From an uncultured Prevotella sp. (GTDB lineage Bacteria; Bacteroidota; Bacteroidia; Bacteroidales; Bacteroidaceae), in assembly GCA_900555035.1 (NCBI GenBank), contig USJX01000009.1:1-57346 (forward strand): a DNA stretch of 57,346 bases, written 5' to 3'. Position 1 is the stretch's first letter; each line of letters opens with the position of its first letter. Shown here in pieces: positions 17,647 to 25,489 of the stretch. The position numbers and the translations under genes were made by a program. Under the pieces are notes generated by a model that was not told the DNA's origin, did no database searches, and saw only the letters and a program-made list of their open reading frames with translations.

Positions 17647-19077
17647 TTAGAAAGCGTTCTTGTCTGGGAAGATGATGCTCTTGGCTGTCAGCAGCATGAT
17701 GCGGATGTCAAGCCAGAACGACCAGTTCTCGATATACCAGATGTCTCTTCTTACACGCTCTTCCATCTGCCAAAGTTCCTTGGTCTCGCCTCTGTAACCT
17801 GTCACCTGTGCCCAGCCCGTAATACCTGGCTTAGAGAAATGGCGAACCATGTACTTGTCGATGAGCGAGCCGTAAACCTCGGTATGGTGGAGCATGTGAG
17901 GTCGTGGACCTACCAGACTCATATCACCCTTCAGTACATTGAGGAACTGTGGGAACTCATCAATATTGGTCTTACGCATAAAGTTACCGAAGGCAAACTT
18001 ACGTGGGTCGTTCTTGGTAGCCTGCACCTTGTCTGCATCCTTGTTCACATGCATGGAGCGGAACTTCAAGCAATAGAATGTATTACCATTGAGACCTGTT
18101 CTTGCCTGCTTGAAGAAGATAGGTCCTGGACTCTGAAGCTTGATGCAGAGAGCGATGATAGGGATGAATGGCAGCATGCAGAGGCATACCACACCACTTA
18201 CCAAAATATCGAAGGAGCGTTTGATAGCTCTGTTTGTCAAACGGGTGAGAGGCTCCTGGCGGTTGGTATATACCGTCTTGCCCATGAACTTCTGCGAGTC
18301 GAGGTGCAACTTGTATTCACCGAATTGTCTTGGCAGATAATAGAAGTGAATCACGTTCTTGTCGCAGAACTGCATAATCTTGATGATTTCTTCCGAGTCT
18401 TTGTGTGATACACAGCAGAACAACTCTTCGATATCAAAGGGCGAACCGTTGATGGTGTTATTGAGCGAAGAAGTCATCAGGTCGTTGAGTTCCTGCATGG
18501 TACCCCGTCTTACCAGTCCTTCTGGCGCATTCTCTATATCCTTGTCGGCATAATAACCAGCCACATGGTAACCGGCAGCAGGGTCTTCTGTCATCAGGGC
18601 ATACATCTCTTTGATGGCAGGGTCGTTTCCTACGAACACGGCGGTTCGGCTGTTATATCCTTTAGAGCGGTAGTACTTCAGTATGCTAAGCTCGCAGAGA
18701 CGAGACAAAACCAGTGTAAGGTAGAATGAAGCACCAAAAATCAAGTAATGGCTCAATGGTGCTTTCTTACTCAGATTCAGTAATGCTAGAAACAAGAAGA
18801 AGACAATGGTTGTAAATGCAGCCAGGTAGAATGTTCGTCTTAATACTTGCGTATATTCAATCTTTCGGATGTGGATGATGGTTGAGTAAAAGTATTCACT
18901 CAACAACAATGAAGCATTGGCAACAAAAAGCGTGATTTTTGTTGCTCTATCTACATGTTCCGGCAAAAAATGTGTGTCGCAGTAGTATAAGCCTACCAAT
19001 ACACAGTTGAGGATGATGAAGTCTGCTACGATCACCAAATTCCTCACTAGGCTGTTTCCTTCGAATTTATCATTCAT
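17647..19077 (-). CDS. Polyprenyl glycosylphosphotransferase (WcaJ/WbaP-like)
   Basis: This integral membrane enzyme starts exopolysaccharide repeat units by moving a sugar-1-phosphate onto undecaprenyl phosphate. Of its 476 residues, the N-terminal ~125 hold four to five transmembrane helices. A Rossmann-like segment (RTAVFVGNDPAIKEMYALM) follows, and the C-terminal bacterial sugar-transferase domain begins at KRSFDILVSGVVCL. Catalytic-core motifs are SPGPIFFKQARTG, FRSMHVNKD, TNIDEFPQFLNVLKGDMSLVGPRPH and GITGWAQV. The sugar donor cannot be read from sequence; glucose and galactose types are both possible. It is the first gene of a three-gene minus-strand unit with rfbA and the Wzc kinase. 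ATG is at 19075-19077. Confidence 0.93.
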   Translation of the reverse strand: MNDKFEGNSLVRNLVIVADFIILNCVLVGLYYCDTHFLPEHVDRATKITLFVANASLLLSEYFYSTIIHIRKIEYTQVLRRTFYLAAFTTIVFFLFLALLNLSKKAPLSHYLIFGASFYLTLVLSRLCELSILKYYRSKGYNSRTAVFVGNDPAIKEMYALMTEDPAAGYHVAGYYADKDIENAPEGLVRRGTMQELNDLMTSSLNNTINGSPFDIEELFCCVSHKDSEEIIKIMQFCDKNVIHFYYLPRQFGEYKLHLDSQKFMGKTVYTNRQEPLTRLTNRAIKRSFDILVSGVVCLCMLPFIPIIALCIKLQSPGPIFFKQARTGLNGNTFYCLKFRSMHVNKDADKVQATKNDPRKFAFGNFMRKTNIDEFPQFLNVLKGDMSLVGPRPHMLHHTEVYGSLIDKYMVRHFSKPGITGWAQVTGYRGETKELWQMEERVRRDIWYIENWSFWLDIRIMLLTAKSIIFPDKNAF

Positions 19078-19135
19078 TCTCGTTCTTTTTAAAAGTTTAT
19101 GTTTTGGAATCCAATTATTAATTTTAAAATCGGGG

Positions 19136-19143
19136 CAAAGTTA
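19136..19143 (-). promoter_or_regulatory. Putative -7 box of the exopolysaccharide operon
   Basis: Minus-strand TAACTTTG fits TAnnTTTG about 60 bases before the glycosylphosphotransferase start. No TTTG lies at the expected -33 distance, only A-rich sequence. Confidence 0.45.
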
Positions 19144-19234
19144 CTAAAAAATATTGAAAGTGGGAAAAGAAAAAGATAAAAACTTCACTAAGAGTAGAAA
19201 AAATGTGGCTTAGAGCAAAAAAACATCCCTTTGA

Positions 19235-19266
19235 TTTGCGTATTTTGCGATTTTATTGTATTTTTG
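19235..19266 (+). promoter_or_regulatory. Consensus promoter of the 19.3 kb gene
   Basis: TTTG (19235-19238), a 20-base spacer and TATTTTTG (19259-19266) form a textbook Bacteroidetes sigma-AB promoter, about 40 bases ahead of the start codon at 19307. Confidence 0.75.
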
Positions 19267-19306
19267 CAGAACATTTTAGAACTTTAAAGATAAATAAGAA
19301 AAAAGA

Positions 19307-19957
19307 ATGGGATTATTTGCAAAACTATTCGGTCGCAAAGACGACGATAAGAAAGTGGGCGGCATGGAAGACTATATGACTCTGGTGAGTGTATATTTCC
19401 AGGCTGCATTAGCTTCACAATTAGGTATCACCAATCTGGCCATGTTGCCAGAGTTGCGTGTCTTCAAGACCAGTTTCCATGTGCCAACCGTCAACAACCG
19501 TCTTGGCATCGGCGAAAAGGCGCACGTCAGAAAGATGATGCGCGATATCTATGGCACTGACGAGAGCTGGTTTAAGGAAATCGATTCCAGCATTCGCAAG
19601 AACTGCCAGAAACTGCAGGATGTGAATGTTTATCTGAAGCAGTTCCAGAGCTTCAGCCAGGACTTGATGATGCTCATCGGCAACTTGATGAAGTTCAAGC
19701 TCCGTTTGCCTAGCTTCATGAAGAACACCCTGTATAAGATGACAGCACAGACCGTGGATGACATCTTCAACAAGAACGATTTCTCTGATGCCAGTGCCCT
19801 GAAGACCGTGGTGACTCTCCGTCAGCTCAACAGCCACCTGAAGTTCAGCCAGCAGTGGGTAACAGACTTTGCATTCCAGGTGATGATGTTGGCCAAGAAA
19901 GAGCCACGTCCATCCGATGAAGATGTGGAAAAGGCAAAGCAAAAGATGGGAAAGTAA
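19307..19957 (+). CDS. Conserved Bacteroidales protein of unknown function
   Basis: This 216-residue, apparently cytosolic protein has no signal peptide or membrane helix. The N-terminus is short, basic and hydrophobic (MGLFAKLFGRKDDDKK). The rest is helical (FKEIDSSIRKNCQKLQDVNVYLKQFQSF, DLMMLIGNLMKFKLRLPSF) and ends with a charged tail. I do not recognise the family. The gene has an excellent promoter of its own. It is followed, after another clear promoter, by a zapB-like gene, zapA and rny, so a link to cell division or the envelope is possible but not shown. ATG 19307 is the only sensible start. Confidence 0.75.
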   Translation: MGLFAKLFGRKDDDKKVGGMEDYMTLVSVYFQAALASQLGITNLAMLPELRVFKTSFHVPTVNNRLGIGEKAHVRKMMRDIYGTDESWFKEIDSSIRKNCQKLQDVNVYLKQFQSFSQDLMMLIGNLMKFKLRLPSFMKNTLYKMTAQTVDDIFNKNDFSDASALKTVVTLRQLNSHLKFSQQWVTDFAFQVMMLAKKEPRPSDEDVEKAKQKMGK

Positions 19958-19995
19958 TAAATAATAGCCCAAAAAATAAAAAAACTCGTAGAATA

Positions 19996-20027
19996 TTTGT
20001 TTTATTCAAATTATTCTCTTAAATTTG
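19996..20027 (+). promoter_or_regulatory. Consensus promoter of the zapB-like/zapA/rny unit
   Basis: TTTG (19996-19999), a 20-base spacer and TAAATTTG (20020-20027) match the Bacteroidetes promoter. The leader would be only about 15 bases before the start at 20047. Confidence 0.75.
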
Positions 20028-20046
20028 TAGCCAAAAAGAAAATATC

Positions 20047-20340
20047 ATGGGTGCTAGTGAGAAAACAATCAATACGTTTGCCACAAGGGTAAGGCAGATG
20101 ATTCTCAAGTTTGAAGATGTCAAGCGTGAGAACGAGGAGCTTTATGCCATGGTGGAGGAGCGGGATGCCAAGATCAAGGAATTGGAGGATAAGTTGACTC
20201 AGGCAAAGCATGATTATGACAGCCTGAAGATGGCGAAGATGATGACGATTTCTGACTCCGACATGGAGAATACCCAGAAACGCATCGCCAAGCTGATTCG
20301 AGATGTCAATAAGTGTATTACGCTACTGAGCGATCAGTAA
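20047..20340 (+). CDS. Small coiled-coil protein upstream of zapA (ZapB-like)
   Basis: This 97-residue protein is nearly all heptad-like coiled coil (MILKFEDVKRENEELYAMVEERDAKIKELEDKLTQAK), without signal peptide or membrane segment. Length, composition and position directly before zapA match the small coiled-coil partner gene commonly found there in Bacteroidales. A ZapB-like role in tethering ZapA to the division ring is plausible, but coiled-coil similarity alone does not prove orthology. The gene ends 14 bases before the zapA ATG, and the region just before its stop could also start an alternative longer ZapA from GTG. Confidence 0.7.
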   Translation: MGASEKTINTFATRVRQMILKFEDVKRENEELYAMVEERDAKIKELEDKLTQAKHDYDSLKMAKMMTISDSDMENTQKRIAKLIRDVNKCITLLSDQ

Positions 20341-20354
20341 TAAAATTCGGAACA

Positions 20355-20657
20355 ATGGCAGATCAGAAGGAAGATAAGTTACAAATCAGATTACATGCAT
20401 ATGATACTGACCTCACGGTAAGAATACCGAGAGAGGATGAAGAGTATTATCGTAAATCGGCTAAGTTGATTGACGAGATCGTGAATTCCTATTCCAAAAT
20501 CTTTAAGGGACGCAAGAGCGACAAGGAAATCCTCTATATGGCGCTCATCGATGTGGCCCTGAGATACGAAAAGGAATCGGATAAGAATGATACCGAACCA
20601 TATAATGATATTCTGAACAAACTGACTGCAGAGATAGAAGATACTTTGGCAAAGTAA
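20355..20657 (+). CDS. zapA: Cell division protein ZapA
   Basis: ZapA crosslinks FtsZ filaments at midcell. The 100-residue product has the usual compact N-terminal head (KLQIRLHAYDTDLTVRIPREDEEYYRKSAKLIDEIVNSY) and a C-terminal helical dimerisation stalk (DKEILYMALIDVALRYEKESD). ATG at 20355 is preferred, because starting at an in-frame GTG at 20313 would overlap the preceding gene and add 14 unconserved residues. It is cotranscribed with the coiled-coil gene and probably rny, which begins 25 bases later. Confidence 0.88.
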   Translation: MADQKEDKLQIRLHAYDTDLTVRIPREDEEYYRKSAKLIDEIVNSYSKIFKGRKSDKEILYMALIDVALRYEKESDKNDTEPYNDILNKLTAEIEDTLAK

Positions 20658-20682
20658 GAATATTAATAATTATAATATATAT

Positions 20683-22215
20683 ATGGTAACAATAATAGCA
20701 GCCCTCGTGGCTCTCGTTCTGGGAGGCATTGTGGGGTATTTCATTTTCCGTTATGTCATTAAGGGAAAATATAATGAAATGATTGAGGCTGCCAACAAAG
20801 AGGCAGAAGTAGTTAAAGAGAAAAAACTTCTCGAAGTTAAAGAGAAGTTCCTCAATAAGAAAGCTGAACTCGAGAAGGAGGTGCAGCAGCGCAACTCTCG
20901 TATTCAGCAGAGTGAGAACAAACTGAAGCAGCGTGAAATCTCGCTGAACCAGCGTCAGGAGGATTTGGGCCGCCGCAAGATGGAATTGGACCAGAACCAG
21001 CAGCGCATGGATAACGAGAAGAAACTCATGGCTGTGAAGCAGCAGGAGTTGGAGAAAATGCAGAAGCAGGAGCAGGCTAAGCTGGAGGAACTCTCTGGCT
21101 TGAGCGCTGAGGAAGCAAAGAACCGTCTCGTGGAAAGCTTGAAGGATCAGGCCCGCCTCGATGCGGCAAGCTATATCAATGAGATTATGGATGATGCCAA
21201 GATGAATGCTAACCAGCAGGCTAAGAAAATCGTTATCCAGACTATCCAGCGTGTGGCTACTGAAACTGCCATCGAGAACTCTGTCAGCGTCTTCCATATC
21301 GATAATGATGAGGTGAAGGGCCGCATCATCGGTCGTGAGGGCCGTAATATCCGTGCCTTGGAGGCTGCTACAGGTGTAGAAATCGTGGTAGATGATACGC
21401 CTGAGGCTATCGTTATCTCAGCCTTCGACCCTGTGCGCCGTGAGGTTTGCCGCCTGGCTCTCCATCAGTTGGTAGCCGATGGCCGTATCCACCCAGCCCG
21501 TATCGAGGAGGTGGTAGCCAAGGTGAAGAAGCAGTTGGACAACGAGATTATCGAGACCGGTAAGCGTACAGCCATCGACCTCGGTATTCATGGCTTGCAC
21601 CCAGAGTTGGTTCGCATCATCGGTAAGATGAAGTACCGTTCTTCTTACGGTCAGAACCTGTTGCAGCATGCCCGTGAAACCGCCAATCTCTGTGCCGTAA
21701 TGGCATCTGAGTTGGGCTTGAACCCAAAGAAGGCAAAGCGTGCCGGTTTGTTGCATGATATCGGTAAGGTGCCTGATGAGGAGAGCGAGTTGCCACACGC
21801 ATTGTATGGTGCCAAGATTGCCGAGAAATATAAGGAGAAGCCAGATATCTGCAATGCCATCGGTGCTCACCACGACGAGATGGAGATGAACACCCTGTTG
21901 GCTCCTATCGTTCAGGTATGTGATGCCATCTCTGGTGCTCGTCCTGGTGCTCGTCGTGAGATTGTTGAGGCTTACATCAAGCGTTTGAACGATCTTGAGG
22001 CCATTGCCATGAGCTATCCTGGCGTAACCAAGACTTATGCTATTCAGGCTGGTCGTGAGCTCCGCGTTATCGTGGGTGCCGACAAGATGACTGACGAGCA
22101 GAGCGTCAAGCTCTCTGACGAGATTGCTACCAAGATTCAGAATGAGATGACTTATCCTGGTCAGGTTAAGATTACCGTCATTCGTGAAACCCGCAGTGTA
22201 GCATACGCTAAGTAA
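20683..22215 (+). CDS. rny: Ribonuclease Y
   Basis: RNase Y is a membrane-tethered endoribonuclease that starts mRNA decay. The 510-residue protein begins with a transmembrane helix (MVTIIAALVALVLGGIVGYFIF). A long charged coiled coil follows (residues ~35-175), then a KH RNA-binding domain with GRIIGREGRNIR near 210. The HD domain has its metal-binding HDIGK near 362 and HHDE downstream. Length and domain order are standard. It starts at ATG 20683. A 13-bp piece of its 3' end (TAGCATACGCTAA) is repeated 28 bases further on, just past the stop, and a terminator lies at 22337-22371. Confidence 0.97.
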   Translation: MVTIIAALVALVLGGIVGYFIFRYVIKGKYNEMIEAANKEAEVVKEKKLLEVKEKFLNKKAELEKEVQQRNSRIQQSENKLKQREISLNQRQEDLGRRKMELDQNQQRMDNEKKLMAVKQQELEKMQKQEQAKLEELSGLSAEEAKNRLVESLKDQARLDAASYINEIMDDAKMNANQQAKKIVIQTIQRVATETAIENSVSVFHIDNDEVKGRIIGREGRNIRALEAATGVEIVVDDTPEAIVISAFDPVRREVCRLALHQLVADGRIHPARIEEVVAKVKKQLDNEIIETGKRTAIDLGIHGLHPELVRIIGKMKYRSSYGQNLLQHARETANLCAVMASELGLNPKKAKRAGLLHDIGKVPDEESELPHALYGAKIAEKYKEKPDICNAIGAHHDEMEMNTLLAPIVQVCDAISGARPGARREIVEAYIKRLNDLEAIAMSYPGVTKTYAIQAGRELRVIVGADKMTDEQSVKLSDEIATKIQNEMTYPGQVKITVIRETRSVAYAK

Positions 22216-22336
22216 TGGCATTAAGTAATAGCATACGCTAAATAGAAAATGAAAGCGATTTAATTCGCTCAAATCTTTCATATTCGAAGTTTAAATTGTC
22301 GTTTCTCTTCTTTAGTGGTTGAGAAATGTTAGTAAT

Positions 22337-22371
22337 AAAGTCGCTGCTCTCTTGGGAACAGCGGCTTTTTT
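22337..22371 (+). terminator. Terminator of the zapA-rny unit
   Basis: AAGTCGCTG pairs with CAGCGGCTT, with one G-T wobble, across a 12-base loop and is followed by a T run ending at 22371. Confidence 0.75.
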
Positions 22372-22442
22372 ATGTCATATTTGCCGCATATATGCGGCTT
22401 CTTATATAATGATGTAGTGATATAATATAATATAATCATGCG

Positions 22443-23138
22443 ATGAAGGCAGAACAGAAAATAATAAAGCGATTCAACAAGGGATGTGTAGATTACCATC
22501 TTTTAGAAGATGGTGACCGCATTCTCATCGCCTTGAGTGGCGGCAAGGATTCCTTAGAGCTGGTCCGGTTGCTGGCTCAGCGTGCCCGTATCTACAAACC
22601 TCATATCGAGGTAGAGGCGGCTCATATCATCATGGATAACATTCCTTACGAAACCGACCGTTCTTATCTCCAGGCATTCTGTGCAGAGAATGGCATCAGG
22701 CTCCATATCCTGCATAGTTCCTTCGATGAATCCACCGACCCCCGCAAGACCCGTTGTTTCCTCTGTGCCTGGAACCGCCGCAAGACGCTCTTCGAGTTTG
22801 CGGTGAGCCAAGGGTTTAACAAGATAGCTCTGGGTCATCACATGGATGATATCCTCGTTACCCTGCTGATGAATATCACCTTCGAGGGGTCTCATTCCAC
22901 CATGCAGCCCAGTCTTCCTTTAAAACATTATCCGCTCACCATCATCCGTCCCCTTTGTCTGGTGCATGAGGCGGATATCCGTCAGGTGGCAGAAGAGTTG
23001 CATTTCACTAAGCAGAAGGCGTTGTGTCCTTACGAAGAGACTACCCGCCGTGCGGATATGCAAGCCGTCTTCCAGCATTTGGAGCAATTGAATCCTGAAG
23101 CGCGCTACAGTCTTTGGCGCTCTGTCTTTATGGAATAA
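22443..23138 (+). CDS. ttcA: TtcA-family PP-loop ATPase (tRNA 2-thiocytidine synthetase-like)
   Basis: This is a cytosolic PP-loop protein of 231 residues. The ATP-binding signature is IALSGGKDSLEL near residue 33. A CFLC pair follows, comparable to the CxxC that holds the FeS cluster in TtcA, then LGHHMDDI and a third cysteine (KALCPYEE). TtcA activates C32 of tRNA with ATP and adds sulfur. The protein is about 80 residues shorter than E. coli TtcA, mainly at the C-terminus, as in many Bacteroidetes homologs. ATG 22443 keeps the family N-terminus (QKIIKRFNKGCVDYHLL). It stands alone between two terminators. Confidence 0.82.
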   Translation: MKAEQKIIKRFNKGCVDYHLLEDGDRILIALSGGKDSLELVRLLAQRARIYKPHIEVEAAHIIMDNIPYETDRSYLQAFCAENGIRLHILHSSFDESTDPRKTRCFLCAWNRRKTLFEFAVSQGFNKIALGHHMDDILVTLLMNITFEGSHSTMQPSLPLKHYPLTIIRPLCLVHEADIRQVAEELHFTKQKALCPYEETTRRADMQAVFQHLEQLNPEARYSLWRSVFME

Positions 23139-23162
23139 AATATAGTAGAAAAAGCAATAAAA

Positions 23163-23202
23163 AACGAAAGTACTTTCATGAGCACATGAAAGTACTTTCG
23201 TT
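23163..23202 (+). terminator. Perfect 18-bp inverted repeat after the TtcA-like gene
   Basis: Arms 23163-23180 and 23185-23202 are exact complements around an AGCA loop. Each arm also contains the self-palindrome GAAAGTACTTTC. No long T run follows, so it may act together with the next hairpin. Confidence 0.6.
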
Positions 23203-23211
23203 GGACAATGA

Positions 23212-23241
23212 AATAGGCTTCATTTGCCATTGAAGCCTATT
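23212..23241 (+). terminator. Second hairpin after the TtcA-like gene
   Basis: AATAGGCTTCA (23212-23222) pairs exactly with TGAAGCCTATT (23231-23241), followed by GTATTTGTT. It sits between the convergent TtcA-like and Crp/Fnr genes and could serve either. Confidence 0.55.
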
Positions 23242-23386
23242 GTATTTGTTCCTGGGGTAGTCAGGAATGATTCTTGGAAAACAACCGATGCAGCGGATGT
23301 GGTGCTGAAGATGGGCTCTGGAGGCGCAGGTGGAGAACTTCGTCTTCATCGGTTCTTTCTCTCTCCTTTCCTCTCATTCTTGCTTC

Positions 23387-24055
23387 TTATTTCATGTCAT
23401 CCGAGTTGAGTATGGTGATGGTCTTGCCATCAATCCTGATGGCGCCCTTCTCCTCGAATTTGGACAGGCAGCGGAGGAGCGAGAACTTCTGGATACCGAA
23501 GATATCCGCCATTTCCTGGCGGCTGACATCCAGTCGGATGGTTCTGCTCTGCTGTTCGGTAGCCATCTTGATGAGGTATTGCGCCACCTTCTCCTTGACG
23601 GAGAAAAGGGAGAGCATGCGCATTTTCTGCGAAAGGAAGATATCTATCCTTGACAGGTGCTGGATGAAGTTCCAGCGTATGCGCTCGTTGGTATCTATCA
23701 GCAGTTTCAGTTCCGAAGGCCTCATGCGCAGGAGGGTAGTCTTCTTGCTTGTCTCCACGCTTACGGGCATCTCGTTATTATGTGCGAAGATATAGGCAGG
23801 GGCTATCAGCATCGATTCTCCCAGCCGCTCTATTTGGGCCTGCTTGCCCGACAATCCCGACATGCGGGCTATCATCTCCCCCTCGACAATGATGTCGGCA
23901 TATCTGCAGGGCATTCCTGCCAGCACATAGGTTTCCCTGGCAGCAAGCTCCACCATCCGGTAGCTTACCATCGATAGCGCCTCTCTGATTTCCTCAGGAG
24001 TAAATCCCTCAAATACCGTACATTTCTGCAAGGTAACGAATATTGATTCTTTCAT
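23387..24055 (-). CDS. Crp/Fnr-family transcription regulator (HcpR candidate)
   Basis: This 222-residue regulator has an N-terminal cNMP-binding beta-roll (residues ~15-120, ARETYVLAGMPCRYADIIVEGEMIARM) and a dimerisation helix. The C-terminal winged HTH is RLDVSRQEMADIFGIQKFSLLRCLSKFEEKGAI. It has no Fnr-type N-terminal cysteine cluster. ATG at 24053-24055 is chosen over an upstream TTG. The size, and the presence of hcp 2 kb away, suggest HcpR, the nitrosative-stress regulator of anaerobes that controls hcp in Porphyromonas and others. This assignment is inference from context. A candidate binding palindrome lies at the hcp promoter. Confidence 0.85.
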   Translation of the reverse strand: MKESIFVTLQKCTVFEGFTPEEIREALSMVSYRMVELAARETYVLAGMPCRYADIIVEGEMIARMSGLSGKQAQIERLGESMLIAPAYIFAHNNEMPVSVETSKKTTLLRMRPSELKLLIDTNERIRWNFIQHLSRIDIFLSQKMRMLSLFSVKEKVAQYLIKMATEQQSRTIRLDVSRQEMADIFGIQKFSLLRCLSKFEEKGAIRIDGKTITILNSDDMK

Positions 24056-24205
24056 ACATTTAAGTTTTATATTCAATAACGCATTTTCTCCCGATTTATT
24101 GTTTGCTCCTTTTTGAATCTTAAAGGCAGAATCTCCGCACGCCCTATAAGAGCAGAATCTTACTTGCTAAAGTTCTAGTAATAAGCAAGAAAAATACGAA
24201 AAAAC

Positions 24206-24236
24206 TTTGGTGTCTTAAAATAAAGTCGTAACTTTG
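24206..24236 (+). promoter_or_regulatory. Consensus promoter of the Rpn-type gene
   Basis: TTTG (24206-24209), a 19-base spacer and TAACTTTG (24229-24236) match the Bacteroidetes consensus 31 bases before the start codon. Confidence 0.72.
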
Positions 24237-24266
24237 CAGCTGAAAATTAATAAATGGAGGAAGAAT

Positions 24267-25271
24267 ATGGCAAATTATATCAGATTTGACTGGGCGATGA
24301 AACGCCTGCTTCGCAACAAGGCAAACTATGCTGTGCTGGAAGGCTTTATGTGTTCGCTGCTGAACGAGAAATTCAAGATTAACCGATTCCTGGATAGTGA
24401 GAGCAATCAGCAGACCGAGAATGATAAATTCAACAGAGTGGATATCCTGGCAGAAAATGAGAAGGGAGAATTCATCATCTTTGAGATACAGAATACCCGT
24501 GAACATACCTATTTCCACCGTATGCTCTATGGAGTTTCCAAGGTGATCACAGACAATATCAGTTTGGGCGATGATTACGACAAGGTGCGCAAGGTATATT
24601 CCATCAATATCGTGTATTTCACATTGGGGCAGGCTAAGGATTATGTATATCATGGCAAGACGATGTTCCAGGGACTCCATCAGCCGGATGATATCCTGAA
24701 GCTCTCCAACCGACAGAGTGAACTCTTCTTCGGTGATGAAATCCCTCAGGGCCGCAAGACTAATCGCGAAGCCGGAGATATATTCCCGGAGTATTATCTG
24801 CTCTGCGTGAACAACTTTGATAAGCTGGCGGTGAACAATCTGGATGAATGGATCGAGTTTCTGAAGACTGGCGAAATCAGCGAGGCAGCCCAGGCTCCAG
24901 GTTTGGCTGATGCCCGCAAATGTCTGGACATAGATAAGTTGACCGTAGCGGAAAAGAATGATTATGTCCGTCACATGGAGAATCTGCGCTATCAGCGCAG
25001 CGTTATCAAGACGGGTTATGATGATGGCTGGCAGAAAGGTCTTGCCGATGGTCGAGAAGAAGGTCGTGCTGAAGGACGAGCTGAAGGACGAGAAGAAGGA
25101 CGAGCTGAAGGACGAGAAGAAGGACGAGAAGAAGGACGAGAAGAGGGCCGTGCCGAGGGAGCCAAAGATGAGAAGAAGGCCACAGCCCATCGCCTTCTTG
25201 CAATGGGCTTGTCTGCCGAGCAAGTGGCAGCAGCAACCCAGTTGTCATTAGATGAAATCAAGAAATTATAG
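24267..25271 (+). CDS. Rpn-family PD-(D/E)XK nuclease / putative transposase
   Basis: The protein belongs to the Rpn/PDDEXK_2 family, related to recombination-promoting nucleases. The catalytic core is visible as RVDILAENEKGEFIIFEIQNT, giving the D-x(n)-ExQ signature, after a family N-terminus FDWAMKRLLRNKANY. ATG 24267 follows a GGAGG and gives 334 residues. The segment at residues ~262-297 is a tandem G-R-(E/A)-E tetrapeptide array encoded by nine 12-bp units, a feature often seen in this family, then a short helical tail. Such genes occur in many near-identical copies in gut Bacteroidales. Whether it moves DNA or degrades it is not known. Confidence 0.85.
   Translation: MANYIRFDWAMKRLLRNKANYAVLEGFMCSLLNEKFKINRFLDSESNQQTENDKFNRVDILAENEKGEFIIFEIQNTREHTYFHRMLYGVSKVITDNISLGDDYDKVRKVYSINIVYFTLGQAKDYVYHGKTMFQGLHQPDDILKLSNRQSELFFGDEIPQGRKTNREAGDIFPEYYLLCVNNFDKLAVNNLDEWIEFLKTGEISEAAQAPGLADARKCLDIDKLTVAEKNDYVRHMENLRYQRSVIKTGYDDGWQKGLADGREEGRAEGRAEGREEGRAEGREEGREEGREEGRAEGAKDEKKATAHRLLAMGLSAEQVAAATQLSLDEIKKL
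25050..25157 (+). repeat. 12-bp coding tandem repeat (GR-E/A-E), nine units
   Basis: Nine consecutive 12-base units of the type GGACGAGAAGAA or GGACGAGCTGAA encode Gly-Arg-(Glu/Ala)-Glu near the C-terminus of the Rpn-type protein. Several units are identical, so in-frame copy-number change is likely. Confidence 0.92.
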
Positions 25272-25288
25272 CTGCTTTTTGCAATAGA

Positions 25289-25321
25289 CAAAGGGAGATT
25301 TCGCCAGGAAATCTCCCTTTG
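25289..25321 (+). terminator. Terminator of the Rpn-type gene
   Basis: A 14-bp perfect stem (25289-25302 with 25308-25321, core AAAGGGAGATTTC) has a five-base loop. A T-rich GTTGTTG tail follows. The next 168 bases up to the convergent gene hold no other feature I can support. Confidence 0.65.
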
Positions 25322-25489
25322 TTGTTGTATGTTCGGCATGGACGTTGTCTAACTTGGCTATGGTCATGACTGCGCCACTCGGCCCAAAAACAAGTCCAGA
25401 TGCTACAGTCTTTCCAAAAACTTTCCTGTTTATTACATTTAATTAATTACTGTCTTTTAATTTTTTACCCGAGTTTTACTGATTCTCCC

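Noticed and set aside
24144..25223. 359-codon minus-strand frame opposite the Rpn-type gene
   Set aside because: Its runs of Phe/Ser come from the 12-bp repeats read backwards; the plus-strand frame has the nuclease motif and promoter.
25322..25489. Short frames on both strands in the gap after the Rpn-type gene
   Set aside because: Each is under about 50 codons, without a convincing start, promoter or family; I see no supported gene in this gap.
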